This document shows, piece after piece, positions 1 to 9,371 of a DNA stretch of 64,000 bases. The stretch comes from Lachnospiraceae bacterium. GTDB lineage: Bacteria > Bacillota > Clostridia > Lachnospirales > Lachnospiraceae. The position numbers and the translations under genes were made by a program. The notes under the pieces are model-generated. The model did not search any database and was not told the origin of the DNA. It saw only the letters and a list, made by a program, of their open reading frames with translations. The stretch covers positions 372,001 through 436,000 of the forward strand of contig CABJAB010000001.1 in the NCBI GenBank assembly GCA_902363445.1, given 5' to 3'. How positions within the stretch are numbered: the first letter of the stretch is position 1; the number at the start of each line of letters is the position of its first letter.

Positions 1-1128
1 CAGGATTGCAGCGCTGACCAGAGCCGCGTCGTTGATCTTCACGCCGTGGAATACCTCATATCTGTCCTTAAGCCCCCTCAGGATGGAGATTGTATCCTCC
101 ACCGTGGGTTCATCCACCATGACCGGCTGGAACCTCCGCTCCAGAGCCGCATCCTTTTCAATATACTTACGGTATTCATCCAGGGTCGTGGCTCCTATAC
201 AATGCAGCTCACCTCTTGCCAGCATGGGCTTCAGCATATTTCCCGCGTCCATGGCTCCGTCCGTCTTTCCGGCCCCCACTATGGTGTGGAGCTCATCCAC
301 GAACAGAAGGATCTTTCCTTCACTTTTCTTCACTTCTTCCAGGACAGCCTTAAGCCGCTCTTCGAATTCACCACGGTATTTCGCCCCTGCCACCAGGGCT
401 CCCATATCCAGAGAAAACACGATCTTGTCCTTCAGCCCTTCCGGCACATCGCCCCGGACGATCCTCTGGGCCAGCCCCTCGACTACGGCCGTCTTGCCGA
501 CGCCGGGTTCTCCGATGAGTACCGGGTTGTTTTTTGTCTTCCGGGACAAGATCCGGATGATATTCCGTATCTCCGTGTCCCGTCCGATGACCGGATCCAT
601 CTCCTGATTCCTGGCCCTCTCTACCAGATCCGTTCCGTATTTCGCCAGCGTATCATAAGTGGCTTCCGGATTGTCACTGGTCACCCTCTGGTTTCCTCTC
701 ACTGTGGTGAGGGCCTGCAGAAAACGATCCCTGGTAATACCGAATTCCTTAAACAATGCCTTCATCGCAGCATTGGGGTATTTAAGCAGCGCCAGAAACA
801 GATGCTCGACCGACACATATTCGTCTCCCATCTGCTTTGCCTCATCTTCCGCGTTGACGAGGACTTTGTTCAGGTCGCTGCTGACATAAAGCTTTGAATC
901 TCCGGATACTTTGACCTTCTTATTCAGCGCCTCATCCACCCGGTTCACGAAATATTCCGGCTGGATCTCCATCTTGACGATCAGCTTTTTAATCAGGCTG
1001 TCATCCAGGGACAGCAGGCTGGAGAGCAGATGCTCCTGGTCAATCTCCTGATTTCCATATTCATAAGCCAGTTTCTCGCAGTTTTGAACTGCCTGCAGAG
1101 AATTCTGTGTAAATTTATTGATATTCAT
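1..1128 (-). CDS. clpB: ClpB disaggregase, N-terminal part (cut by window edge)
   Basis: AAA+ chaperone that, with DnaK, pulls polypeptides out of aggregates in the cytoplasm. The first 376 residues are present. They cover the Clp N-domain (about 1-145) and most of the first AAA module, with Walker A GEPGVGKT near residue 206 and Walker B LLFVDELH near 276. The family is usually about 860 residues, so the middle coiled coil and the second AAA module lie beyond the window. The ATG follows AAGGAGG at good spacing. A CIRCE operator overlaps the promoter, which implies HrcA heat-shock control. The N-domain and the linker after it match ClpB better than ClpC. Confidence 0.95.
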   Translation of the reverse strand, partial: MNINKFTQNSLQAVQNCEKLAYEYGNQEIDQEHLLSSLLSLDDSLIKKLIVKMEIQPEYFVNRVDEALNKKVKVSGDSKLYVSSDLNKVLVNAEDEAKQMGDEYVSVEHLFLALLKYPNAAMKALFKEFGITRDRFLQALTTVRGNQRVTSDNPEATYDTLAKYGTDLVERARNQEMDPVIGRDTEIRNIIRILSRKTKNNPVLIGEPGVGKTAVVEGLAQRIVRGDVPEGLKDKIVFSLDMGALVAGAKYRGEFEERLKAVLEEVKKSEGKILLFVDELHTIVGAGKTDGAMDAGNMLKPMLARGELHCIGATTLDEYRKYIEKDAALERRFQPVMVDEPTVEDTISILRGLKDRYEVFHGVKINDAALVSAAIL

Positions 1129-1173
1129 AAGGACACCTCCTTGTGTACTTTCTCATTTCATTGTTATATTCGT

Positions 1174-1202
1174 ACTATAACACGTATCGTTAGCACTGTC
1201 AA
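1174..1202 (-). promoter_or_regulatory. SigA promoter of clpB
   Basis: On the minus strand TTGACA (1197-1202) and TATAGT (1174-1179) are separated by exactly 17 bases, about 45 bases upstream of the clpB start. The -35 box lies inside the CIRCE element. Confidence 0.85.
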
Positions 1203-1216
1203 GAGGCGAGTGCTAA
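1190..1216. promoter_or_regulatory. CIRCE operator (HrcA binding site)
   Basis: Arms TTAGCACTG (1190-1198) and GAGTGCTAA (1208-1216) are separated by 9 bases. They match the CIRCE consensus with one mismatch, the last base of the left arm. The element covers the clpB -35 box, so bound HrcA should block RNA polymerase. Confidence 0.9.
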
Positions 1217-1390
1217 TTTTAAAAATTTCTTTTTCTGTCCTGCGGATGATCGTCTCCGCAATGTTTATTCCCATCTCTGCCATAATGGTCCCCCAGAAAG
1301 CGCTGATGTATGCACCGCCGTCCGGCGGGAAGGCGGCGGTGTTTCCAAGCTTCTATTACGAATCTCCGCAGTATTTAAGCAGCTGTCCAA

Positions 1391-1648
1391 TCATGGTTTC
1401 CTCCGCGCTCTTTCACGTTCTGTCATCTTGGATCCCGTCAGCTCAGCCAGCCTTCCCGCCTGCAGACACTGTTCTATTTCCGTTATCCCAAAGGATATCT
1501 GAAAATCTTCTTCCAACTTAAAGAGCAGGCTGACAAAAGCGAGCGAGTCAAAGCCTAAATCCGCATACAGATGGGATTCCCGGGTAATGGGAACAGATAC
1601 GTCCTTCACATCCTGTATCTTTTGTGTAATGATATCCCAAACTTCCAT
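1391..1648 (-). CDS. acyl carrier protein, stand-alone
   Basis: Small helical carrier whose serine receives a 4'-phosphopantetheine arm. The 85-residue protein has the DLGFDSLAF attachment motif (Ser in DSL) and a following helix II with an acidic face, as in AcpP-type carriers. ATG at 1648 follows GCGGAGG by 11 bases; an upstream in-frame TTG would add 8 residues but has no ribosome-binding site. No fatty-acid or polyketide gene is adjacent, so its partner enzymes are unknown. The stop codon overlaps an ATG (ATGA) that opens only a 12-codon frame, which may be a decayed downstream gene. It could serve a specialised lipid or peptide pathway rather than bulk fatty-acid synthesis. Confidence 0.85.
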   Translation of the reverse strand: MEVWDIITQKIQDVKDVSVPITRESHLYADLGFDSLAFVSLLFKLEEDFQISFGITEIEQCLQAGRLAELTGSKMTERERARRKP

Positions 1649-1743
1649 GACCCGTTTTACCTCCGCTTTCAAATTTTAAAGAGCATTATTATTGGAAACC
1701 GCCAAACAGACAAACGGGAATCGCCACATTACATAGTCAATAT

Positions 1744-2457
1744 TCAGCGGCTTATTTGAATAACAGTCAAAGAACGATTCATATACCCAAGTGTTAAAAA
1801 GTTTGTGCTTGCGCTTACTCCTATTTCATCGCCTGCCGCTAAGGAACCTTGAACAATAAATGATGAGCTGCTTCTGTTAGCTATATCAAAATAAGAAGTA
1901 ATATCGCCAAAGATAGGTGTTCCATTGACCGTCACAAATGCATTTACATAAGGTTGAGACTCGTCTGGATCAACAGTGGCTTCCGCGTTAATAGAAATTG
2001 TTATTTGATATACACCGGTTTCATTCACTATTAAACTATTGCCCGACTGACTAACAGACATATTGGATAAAGCTCCAGCTGAATTAAATGGAACAGGCGT
2101 AGGTGCTGCCCCAGGTATCTCTATACTAATCCCTCTTAAGGATCCATAAGCCAGAGCATATCCTGCAGAGCCATTTCCCCCCTGAGGGCCAACCGGCCCA
2201 GCTTCTCCCTGAGGACCTGCCGGTCCCGGTACTCCCTGGGGGCCTGCCGGTCCTGGTTCTCCCTGGGGGCCTGCCGGTCCTGGTTCTCCCTGGGGGCCTG
2301 CCGGTCCTGGTTCTCCCTGGGGGCCTGCCGGTCCTGGTTCACCCGGATCTCCCTTGCATCCGGACGGGCACGACGGCGGACATGGGGGCGGGCACGGCCT
2401 GCACCGGTTATCTCTGCAGCAGGATTCTGCGTTTAATTCTATATCATTATTTCGCAT
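1744..2457 (-). CDS. collagen-like repeat protein, probable spore-surface (BclA-like) protein
   Basis: 237 residues in three parts. A Cys/Pro-rich head (residues 13-34) has eight cysteines. A Gly-X-Y tract (about 36-99) is built from GEPGPAGPQ units, four identical and two variant. A C-terminal globular beta-rich domain (about 100-237) resembles the C1q/TNF-like trimerisation tip of Bacillus and Clostridium exosporium glycoproteins. There is no Sec signal peptide, as is common for exosporium collagens assembled from the mother cell. GGAG sits 8 bases before the ATG. The C-terminal part is noticeably more AT-rich than neighbouring genes, which fits a mosaic origin. Exosporium location is inferred from family. 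Confidence 0.85.
   Translation of the reverse strand: MRNNDIELNAESCCRDNRCRPCPPPCPPSCPSGCKGDPGEPGPAGPQGEPGPAGPQGEPGPAGPQGEPGPAGPQGVPGPAGPQGEAGPVGPQGGNGSAGYALAYGSLRGISIEIPGAAPTPVPFNSAGALSNMSVSQSGNSLIVNETGVYQITISINAEATVDPDESQPYVNAFVTVNGTPIFGDITSYFDIANRSSSSFIVQGSLAAGDEIGVSASTNFLTLGYMNRSLTVIQISR
2182..2343 (-). repeat. 27-bp tandem repeats encoding Gly-X-Y units
   Basis: Six tandem 27-base units encode GEPGPAGPQ (four times), GVPGPAGPQ and GEAGPVGPQ. Near-identity at DNA level predicts length variation between strains by slippage or recombination. Confidence 0.9.
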
Positions 2458-2579
2458 TTGATCATCTCCTCAAATATTTGCTGTGATTTTATGGTTCTGA
2501 TATAGTTTACGCGCTCTCATCCAAACTGTTCTTCTTTCTTCCGGCCCTGTGCTATTTATCCGACCTTTTTCACGTTTTA

Positions 2580-2609
2580 TTGACATCTTCTGTTTTTTAG
2601 GGATATAAT
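2580..2609 (+). promoter_or_regulatory. SigA-type promoter of the LysR gene
   Basis: TTGACA (2580-2585) and TATAAT (2604-2609) with an 18-base spacer, about 40 bases upstream of the LysR start. Confidence 0.75.
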
Positions 2610-2648
2610 TACGGAAAGTACTGTCTGTTTTATTGTGGAGGTAGTAGT

Positions 2649-3554
2649 ATGGAATTTTATCAGCTTGTCTACTTTAAGAAGATTGCAGAATCTGAAAACA
2701 TTACAAAAGCTTCCGCGGACTTAAGCATATCCCAGCCTTCCCTCAGCCGTTCCCTGAAAAATCTGGAAAGCGAGCTGGGTGTGCAGCTCTTCAACCGCGA
2801 GGGTAAGAAGCTCCTGCTCAATGAAAACGGTATCGTATTCCTCGGCTATACTGACCACATCCTGGATACCCTGAACGAGGCCCGGGAAAAAATGAAGCAG
2901 CAAGCCTCTGTGTACTTGCCGCCGGTCAATATCGCCATGATACATGACAACCGGCTGCTTCCTCAGCTGCTTGCTGCTTTTCATCAATCTTATCCGCATA
3001 TTCACATCAATCTATACCATTTTTCATCACCGCATAAGATTCCAGCGGAATGCAGCCTCGTGCTGCACGCGTCGGAGGAGATGATCGACTCCTCTCCTTT
3101 CCGGAAATCCGCCAAGCTCCTCAGTGAAGAATGTATGATCGGCCTTTCCAGGGAGCACCCGATGGCAAAGCAGGAAACTCTGTCTTTACAGGCGCTCAGC
3201 AAGGAATCCTTTATCGTACTGAGCCAGGAGAACTCCTTCGGAGAGTTTTCCAGAGGGTTCTTCCACATTCTGGGATTCAAGCCAAAAATCATTATGGAAT
3301 GTGACAGCCAGATCATGATCGACTCTCTGGTGGCCCAAAACGTCGGACTGGCACTGTTCCCCTCGGAGACCTGGGAACCGTCCAAGAACCAGATCGTCCT
3401 GAAACGGATCGAAAATCACCATCTGTACCAGCCCCTGTATGTTTCCTGTACGTCGGCCATGCCTGATCCTTCCACCCAGCTTTTTTATGACTATGCGTTA
3501 GCCTTTTTCAAGGCCTTTGAAAACCGTCCGGATGCCCCCTCCCGCCTGATCTAG
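2649..3554 (+). CDS. LysR-family transcriptional regulator
   Basis: 301 residues, the usual LTTR length. The N-terminal winged helix-turn-helix (about 1-60) contains ITKASADLSISQPSLSRSL, and a LysR effector-binding domain follows from about 90. The ATG follows TGGAGG at 8-9 bases. It is convergent with the amidohydrolase gene, overlapping it by 4 bases, so it does not sit in the classical divergent LTTR position. Control of the adjacent hydrolase and transporter locus is plausible but only inferred. The ligand is unknown. Confidence 0.92.
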   Translation: MEFYQLVYFKKIAESENITKASADLSISQPSLSRSLKNLESELGVQLFNREGKKLLLNENGIVFLGYTDHILDTLNEAREKMKQQASVYLPPVNIAMIHDNRLLPQLLAAFHQSYPHIHINLYHFSSPHKIPAECSLVLHASEEMIDSSPFRKSAKLLSEECMIGLSREHPMAKQETLSLQALSKESFIVLSQENSFGEFSRGFFHILGFKPKIIMECDSQIMIDSLVAQNVGLALFPSETWEPSKNQIVLKRIENHHLYQPLYVSCTSAMPDPSTQLFYDYALAFFKAFENRPDAPSRLI

Positions 3555-4792
3555 CGGGAAGGCGCTCCGGTATGGTCTTTTACGATCTTCCCTTCCTGCA
3601 AGACGACCGGTATATTTCCGGCCTCCTGCAAAAGGGTGATATCCTCCAATGGGTTCCCTTTAATGATGATCAGGTCCGCCAGTTTCCCTTCTTCTACGGT
3701 CCCCAATTCTTCCCCTCTCAGAATGATCTCCGCTCCCGTTTTTGTTGCCGCCATCAAAGCCTCCATCGGGGACATCCCGATTTCCGTCAGAAGCTCCAGC
3801 TCCATGGCGTTCTTTCCGTACGGCATCATGGACCTGTCATAAATGAAGTCCGTCCCTGTGCCGATCTTGATGCCCGCCTCATAGGCCTTTCTTGCAGCGC
3901 TGCAGTGCTGCTCATAGATCCCGTCTACTTTCTCCCTCGTCCACGGCACCAGCTTGTCCTTATTCTTGGTCAGCAAGTACATAGTAGAGAGAGTCGGCAC
4001 CAGCCAGGCTCCCGATTTCTCCATCAGCTCTATGCACCGGTCATCCAGGAACGTACCATGCTCTATGCTTTTCACTCCCCCGACGAGCGCCTGATAGATT
4101 CCTTTCGTCCCTTCCGCATGGGTAGCCACATAGGTGCCCTTAAGCTCTGCCTCCTCCACAAACGTCCGGATCTCCTCCACTGTAAAATTGGCGTGGCCAG
4201 GCTGGTCCCCTTCCGACATCACCCCGCCCGTTGTACAGATCTTCAGAAAATCCGCCTTGTCGCGGAACATGAGACGCGCCCCTTTCCGGCACTCCTCCAC
4301 TCCATCCACGATCAGGACTCCGCTGAGGCCGGTCTTGGAAAACTCCAGGGGAAAACTCTGCAGTTCGTCGCCGTGTCCCCCCGTATCGGAGATCAAACGG
4401 CCCGACGCAAATATCCTCGGACCTTTGACCTTGCCCATCTTCCAGGCTTTTTTAAGAAAGTTTGCCGTGCCGCCCACATCCCGGATGGAAGTGTATCCCG
4501 CGTTCAGAAGCTCTTCCAGCTCTTCCAGCATATACACGGTTTCTTCGTATGGATTGGTACAGTAAAACGCCAGAGAACTGGGTTTTCCGCTGTTCCCGAT
4601 GTGGCAGTGCTGCTCGATCAGCCCCGGCATGATGGTCCCGTCTTCTATCTCCAGAATCTCGGCGTTCTCAGGGGCCTGCAGCTCATTCTGTCTGCAGACC
4701 CGGGAGATTTTGCCGTCTTCCACTACCACCGCCGCCTTTTCCATCAAAGGGGCGCCGGTGCATGGGATTACATTACCCTTTAAAATAATCAC
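3551..4792 (-). CDS. metal-dependent amidohydrolase (COG1228, imidazolonepropionase/dipeptidase-like)
   Basis: 413-residue TIM-barrel amidohydrolase. Visible metal ligands are HxH in EQHCHIG (about 61-66), the carboxylated-lysine candidate in FLKICTTGG, histidines in VATHAEG and SIEHGTF, and the catalytic Asp in GTGTDF. Characterised COG1228 members include imidazolonepropionase and carboxypeptidases acting on Xaa-Pro, Xaa-Arg or Xaa-Lys dipeptides. The start is GTG, 7 bases after AGGAGG. It is the last gene of a minus-strand run of permeases, ATPase and binding lipoprotein, 13 bases behind the second permease. It therefore probably processes the imported compound. Substrate unknown. Confidence 0.88.
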   Translation of the reverse strand: MIILKGNVIPCTGAPLMEKAAVVVEDGKISRVCRQNELQAPENAEILEIEDGTIMPGLIEQHCHIGNSGKPSSLAFYCTNPYEETVYMLEELEELLNAGYTSIRDVGGTANFLKKAWKMGKVKGPRIFASGRLISDTGGHGDELQSFPLEFSKTGLSGVLIVDGVEECRKGARLMFRDKADFLKICTTGGVMSEGDQPGHANFTVEEIRTFVEEAELKGTYVATHAEGTKGIYQALVGGVKSIEHGTFLDDRCIELMEKSGAWLVPTLSTMYLLTKNKDKLVPWTREKVDGIYEQHCSAARKAYEAGIKIGTGTDFIYDRSMMPYGKNAMELELLTEIGMSPMEALMAATKTGAEIILRGEELGTVEEGKLADLIIIKGNPLEDITLLQEAGNIPVVLQEGKIVKDHTGAPSR

Positions 4793-4805
4793 GATACGCC
4801 TCCTG

Positions 4806-6326
4806 CTATTCTTGTTCCTCCGATGGCAGCTTTTCCTGTTCCGGCCCGTCCGCGGCTTTGGATTTCTTCTTCTTGGCCGTGACCGCGTATGAAATCAGTG
4901 AGAAGCAGATAACGCTATACAGCATGAACGCCCGGAAGTACTCGCTGTTCTGTGCATCTTCGAACACAGACCCCACGGCGGAAGGGAGCACGATCAGGAT
5001 CGTATGGAAAATGATGATCCCGAACAATGCCTGCTTGTTGGTAGCTTTCGTAACTGAAGCGCCGCCCACCAGAAGGGCTGCCACAGAATAAAGAGCTATA
5101 TTATTATGGGCGGCGTAGGTCTGCAGAGAACCGATACACTGCAGATAGATCAGCTGCCCAATCCCGGCAAACAAGGTGGACAGTACGATCGCGTAGATAC
5201 GCACCTTGTTTACATTAATTCCGGAGGCTGTGGCCACGCTCATGCTCTGTCCCACAGTTCTCAGGTTCTGTCCGATCTTAGTCTTGAGAATAAAGGTATT
5301 GAACAGGCAGAGCCCCAGGATCGCCAGATAAGTGGACATGGGAACCCTCACCTTTAAAATCGCTTTAATCTCGTCCAGAGCTGCCTTGGAGCTGGGATTC
5401 GCGTATTCCAGCGCTTGGAAGAAGATGATCACAGCCAGACAGACGACCGTGGCGATGACCGCAGAGATCTTCAGATCCTCTTTTTTGAACTTAATGATCC
5501 GGTATACACTGAGGGCGATCGACAATACGGCTATGGCCATTCCTAGGTAATAGAAGATGATCATGAAATCCGCCGGTTTTTCTCCTGCCAGCATATAGGC
5601 GGTCATAGATGCCCCACCCGCCAGAAAGGGAATCACCGATAAAAGCTTCCCGTGCTTCTTTCCCTCGAAAAACTTGAAATTGATCTTCCGGGTGAAGTGC
5701 AGGATGAATAAGCACATGATATAAGGGCCCGCAACCGCCAGCTTCCGGTTGAACAGATTGTCTAAAGAACTGGCGATCGTAATGTCAAAGGTATTCTTCA
5801 CGCCGACTCCGCCGGAGATGATCAGGAACGGATTGTCAATATGGATCACGGTCCCGATAATGATCAGGAAGAAGAACATATAAATACCGGTAGCAAAAAA
5901 GCCAAGGATCATACCGGCTATCATTTCCTGCCCTTTCGTCTTGTTCAGCAGCTTTCCAGCCAGAAAACCGAAGAACAGAGAGAGAGGTATCAGCATCACC
6001 AGTGCGATCAGGAATCCGGAAAATCCGGAGAAAACAGCGCTCTGGGTCTGATATGCCCAGTTGGTCACGAAGAAAATGGCTATCTGGGCCGCCATGGCCC
6101 CGACTGTAATGGAAAAGTTAAGTCCCATGCCGGCTATGATCGGAATGATCAGCGCCAGGACCAGGAAGCTGTTCTGCCCCAGCCTTAAAAGCACCTGCTG
6201 AATCACGTAGGAAGGCTTCATCCCGGATAGGGAATAGCAGATGATCGCAATGAGAATAAAGATGATCGCCGCGATGTTTTTCTTGGCAAAGCTGCCCGCC
6301 TTTGCAAATTTACTGTTATTCTTCAC
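4806..6326 (-). CDS. ABC transporter permease, branched-chain/sugar type (BPD_transp_2)
   Basis: 506-residue polytopic membrane protein with about ten hydrophobic segments. It carries the family signature where GINVNKVRIYAIVLS precedes the membrane loops that contact the ATPase, and a C-terminal poly-Lys/Glu tail. A GTG at 6326 follows AGGAGGT by 7 bases; an earlier GTG at 6335 is too close to that site. It overlaps the upstream permease by 11 bases, so the two are translationally coupled. The pair resembles the nucleoside or simple-sugar permease pairs that work with RbsA/YufO-type ATPases. Longer than typical RbsC proteins (about 320) because of an insertion between membrane segments. Confidence 0.88.
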   Translation of the reverse strand: MKNNSKFAKAGSFAKKNIAAIIFILIAIICYSLSGMKPSYVIQQVLLRLGQNSFLVLALIIPIIAGMGLNFSITVGAMAAQIAIFFVTNWAYQTQSAVFSGFSGFLIALVMLIPLSLFFGFLAGKLLNKTKGQEMIAGMILGFFATGIYMFFFLIIIGTVIHIDNPFLIISGGVGVKNTFDITIASSLDNLFNRKLAVAGPYIMCLFILHFTRKINFKFFEGKKHGKLLSVIPFLAGGASMTAYMLAGEKPADFMIIFYYLGMAIAVLSIALSVYRIIKFKKEDLKISAVIATVVCLAVIIFFQALEYANPSSKAALDEIKAILKVRVPMSTYLAILGLCLFNTFILKTKIGQNLRTVGQSMSVATASGINVNKVRIYAIVLSTLFAGIGQLIYLQCIGSLQTYAAHNNIALYSVAALLVGGASVTKATNKQALFGIIIFHTILIVLPSAVGSVFEDAQNSEYFRAFMLYSVICFSLISYAVTAKKKKSKAADGPEQEKLPSEEQE

Positions 6327-7695
6327 TGGACGCACCTCCTGCCTTCGTCAACGCATACAAGATGATGCCGTTGGTAATGATGATACGGACAATTTCCGTG
6401 GGATCCATGCCGTCGCCCAAGCCAGACAGGTATCTTCCCGCGATGGTAGGCCCCATGGTCAATATCCCCTGGAATAATACGACACCAATCAGCACATGGG
6501 ATATCTTTGCCTGTTTTATACTCGCACCGCCGATCAGAATCGCAGCAATGGGAGGGAAGCACATATTAAGAGGCGCGTTGTAAAGCTGCAGGAATCCAAA
6601 GCTCTGTGCGTACACGAGGATGCCCACCGCCGACAGCATGATACTCATGGTCGCGCCGATCATGCGCTGCTTGTTGATATTGATGCCGCTGGCGCGGGCG
6701 CAGTCGGGATTGGAGCCTGCCGCTGCCATGGAGATTCCGGTCTTGCTCTTGTTGAAAAGCCACATGGCGAAACAGCAGAGAATCAGGAACACCAGCATGC
6801 CGGTGGGAATTTCCATGGAAGTATTGGACTTAAAGGTGATATGTACGCTCAGCGCACTCCTAATGCCGTGCAGGAATCCGATATCCACAAATGCGAGGAC
6901 GGCGCAGATCACTGTGAGCAGAGCAATAGAGATAACGCCGATCTTCTTTCTTTCCTTCCGCGTCTTGTTGTAAGCAGCCAGCTCCTCATCCTTCATATTT
7001 TCCACGTCGATATCCTTCGTCCTGATGAACACCCAATAAAGGACGATGGACACCACGAGCCAGATGACCAGCACGCCGACCGGTATCATCATGGTATCTC
7101 CGGCATTGTAGGATTTTGTTATGGCTCCGATATTATTGAGAGCGTTTCCAAAATACGGCTCCAGATTGATGGTATTACGAAGGCCCTTGCCCATGGACCA
7201 GGTGATCGCATTGTTCGTAAAAGGAAGCAGGAGCCATCCGATGCACATGATGGCCACCATTGCATAGCCAAAATACGTCGCCACCATCATTTCTGAATTC
7301 TTCACCCGGTTCATCAGGTAGCCAAATAAAAGCCCCATGGGGAAAGAAATGATCAAAGCGCATACGACCGCTACGGCAAATCCTCCGAGACCGGTCATAT
7401 TGAACTGGACGGCGATCAGCCCTCCCAGGAGCCCCGCTAGGATGCCGAAAGGAACGGCAAAGTTAGGTCCAAGTCCTGACCGTATGGACGGTACCATACA
7501 GAGGACCAGCACACCATGCATACCGATTCTCGTCAATACATTGCTGATAGTCCCAGGCACTTCCTGCTTGGCTGTCATACAGAGCAGGAATACAAAGAAC
7601 AGCGCCACGATCAGCCTGGAAATCCCTATATTGGATATTACTTTCTTGATCTCCACCAGGGTGGAATTCTTCGGTTTCTTCGGTTCAGAGCTCAT
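6316..7695 (-). CDS. ABC transporter permease, branched-chain/sugar type (BPD_transp_2)
   Basis: 459-residue polytopic permease, homologous in layout to the following permease. It has the matching GININKQRMIGA loop and GGASIKQAK near the C-terminus, where the other has GGASVTKATN. A charged cytoplasmic insertion sits between membrane helices (RTKDIDVENMKDEELAAYNK). It starts with ATG overlapping the ATPase stop by 4 bases (ATGA), so the two are translationally coupled. Together the permeases form the heterodimeric channel of the importer. Substrate cannot be read from sequence. Confidence 0.88.
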   Translation of the reverse strand: MSSEPKKPKNSTLVEIKKVISNIGISRLIVALFFVFLLCMTAKQEVPGTISNVLTRIGMHGVLVLCMVPSIRSGLGPNFAVPFGILAGLLGGLIAVQFNMTGLGGFAVAVVCALIISFPMGLLFGYLMNRVKNSEMMVATYFGYAMVAIMCIGWLLLPFTNNAITWSMGKGLRNTINLEPYFGNALNNIGAITKSYNAGDTMMIPVGVLVIWLVVSIVLYWVFIRTKDIDVENMKDEELAAYNKTRKERKKIGVISIALLTVICAVLAFVDIGFLHGIRSALSVHITFKSNTSMEIPTGMLVFLILCCFAMWLFNKSKTGISMAAAGSNPDCARASGININKQRMIGATMSIMLSAVGILVYAQSFGFLQLYNAPLNMCFPPIAAILIGGASIKQAKISHVLIGVVLFQGILTMGPTIAGRYLSGLGDGMDPTEIVRIIITNGIILYALTKAGGASSEE

Positions 7696-9296
7696 GATGT
7701 TTTCTCCGCCTCCTTTTCTGCCTTTGTACCTGCCATTGCCAGGCCGAACTTAGCGTCATCCTCCCTCGGTGAAAGGATATCGGCCACTTTCCCGCCGCAC
7801 ACAATGACAATTCTGTCACAGATAGAACGAAGCTCCATAAGTTCACTGGACACCAGAATGATCGTGATACCCTGATTCCAGCTGAGCTCCTTTAATTTAT
7901 CCAGAACCAGTTTCTTGGCTCCGATATCAATTCCTCTCGTCGGCTCTGAAACGAACAGGACCTTCGGGTTCAGCGCAAGCGCTTTCGCCAGGCATACCTT
8001 CTGCTGATTGCCGCCGCTCAGGTTTTGGACCTGCTGTTTACGGCCCACGCAGCGGATATCAAATTCATGGATCATTTGATCCGCAAACTCCGCGATCTTT
8101 TTGTTATTCCGGAATGAGAACAGCTTAAAATCATAAAGATATTCCCTTTTGATCTGCATGGCGTTGAAGACCATGTTGTCTTCTATGGATTCGGACAAAA
8201 TAAGCCCGATTTTCTTCCGGTCCTCTGAAAGGAAAGAGATTCCTTTTTCCAATATTTTTTTCGTGTGATTCAGCGGGAGCGCCTTTCCCTCATATAAAAG
8301 CTCTCCTGATGCGGGATAAAGGCCCATGGCTCCGTTGGGGATTCCCAGCTTCCCCTGTCCGGCCAGGCCGCCGATTCCTATGATCTCGCCGCGTCTTACC
8401 TTCAGGTCGATATTCTTCACCTGTTCTCCCGGCATATCCACGGAGAAATTCCGAAACTCCAGCACAATGTCCGAATCATCAAACTTATCGACCCGGCCTG
8501 AGATATCGCTGTAGCTCACATTTCGTCCGACCATCATCTCGGCCAGCTGCACTGCATCCGTGTCCTTTACCTGGCAGTTGGTCACCAGGCTCCCGTCACG
8601 AAGAATCGTGACTGTGTCGCATACGTCAATCACTTCCTGAAGCCTGTGGGTTATGAAAATAATCGCGATCCCCATGCCCGCCAGCCGCTTCATACTCTCT
8701 AAAAGTCTTGAAGCCTCTGTCTCATTGAGCACTGCCGTCGGTTCGTCAAATACTAATATCCGGACGCCCTTTTTGTCAATTTCCCTGGCGATCTCCAGAA
8801 ACTGCATATGTCCGACGGGAAGCTCTCCCACCATCTCATCCATGTCCAGATCCATTCCGACCTTATCCAGAGCCACTTTCGTATCCGCGCGCATCTGCTC
8901 ATTGTCCAGGGACTCATAACTTTTTCCTATCACGCGGCTGACGGCGTTCGGCTTCGTGACCTCCCTGTTCAGCTTCAGGTTCTCATATACGGCAAAACCA
9001 GGAATCAGCATAAATTCCTGATGTACCATGCCGATACCCAGATCCATCGCATGTTTTGGCGATGAGATATGTACTTTCTCGCCGTCCAGATAAATCTCTC
9101 CCGTATATCCGCCGGTGTTATGAATTACCGGCATTCCAAAAAGAACATTCATTAAGGTGGATTTTCCTGCTCCGTTTTCACCTAAAAGGGCATGGATCTC
9201 ACCAGGCTTTACTTTCAAGTCTATCCCTTTCAGCACGGGGTTTCCTGAATATTCTTTTCCTATGTTTTTCATTTGCAGGACATAAGCATCACCCAT
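7692..9296 (-). CDS. duplicated-ATPase ABC import subunit (RbsA/YufO type)
   Basis: 534 residues with two nucleotide-binding halves. The first half has Walker A GENGAGKST and a Walker B at LVFDEPTAVL. The second has a degenerate Walker A (GLAGQGKLG), the signature LSGGNQQK and FVSEPTRGID, as usual for sugar and nucleoside importers with one functional and one weak site. The second ATG (9296) is chosen because GGAGG lies 8 bases upstream of it, inside the codons after the first ATG (9311). It energises the two permeases encoded directly downstream. Confidence 0.92.
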   Translation of the reverse strand: MGDAYVLQMKNIGKEYSGNPVLKGIDLKVKPGEIHALLGENGAGKSTLMNVLFGMPVIHNTGGYTGEIYLDGEKVHISSPKHAMDLGIGMVHQEFMLIPGFAVYENLKLNREVTKPNAVSRVIGKSYESLDNEQMRADTKVALDKVGMDLDMDEMVGELPVGHMQFLEIAREIDKKGVRILVFDEPTAVLNETEASRLLESMKRLAGMGIAIIFITHRLQEVIDVCDTVTILRDGSLVTNCQVKDTDAVQLAEMMVGRNVSYSDISGRVDKFDDSDIVLEFRNFSVDMPGEQVKNIDLKVRRGEIIGIGGLAGQGKLGIPNGAMGLYPASGELLYEGKALPLNHTKKILEKGISFLSEDRKKIGLILSESIEDNMVFNAMQIKREYLYDFKLFSFRNNKKIAEFADQMIHEFDIRCVGRKQQVQNLSGGNQQKVCLAKALALNPKVLFVSEPTRGIDIGAKKLVLDKLKELSWNQGITIILVSSELMELRSICDRIVIVCGGKVADILSPREDDAKFGLAMAGTKAEKEAEKTS

Positions 9297-9311
9297 GTTC
9301 TTATCCTCCAT

Positions 9312-9371
9312 CCAAGGTGCGTTTTTTGTAGAAAGTCCCCCCTGAAGATTCCAGGAGGGACCTTTAATCTT
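9312..9371 (-). terminator. intergenic hairpin between binding lipoprotein and ATPase genes
   Basis: On the minus strand a stem pairs AAAGGTCCCTCCTG with CAGGGGGGACTTT (about 9330-9363), allowing one G-U pair and a bulge. There is no immediate U-run, so it is more likely an attenuating or mRNA-stabilising hairpin that keeps the binding-protein message more abundant than the transporter message. Confidence 0.45.

Noticed and set aside
1313..1341. GC-rich hairpin as a terminator after the ACP gene
   Set aside because: CACCGCC/GGCGGTG can pair, but no U tract follows on either strand.
2182..2343. Tandem 27-base repeats as a CRISPR array
   Set aside because: There are no spacers; the repeats are contiguous and code for Gly-X-Y units in frame.
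3572..4783. 403-codon plus-strand frame
   Set aside because: Antisense to the amidohydrolase, which carries all metal ligands; no start signal.
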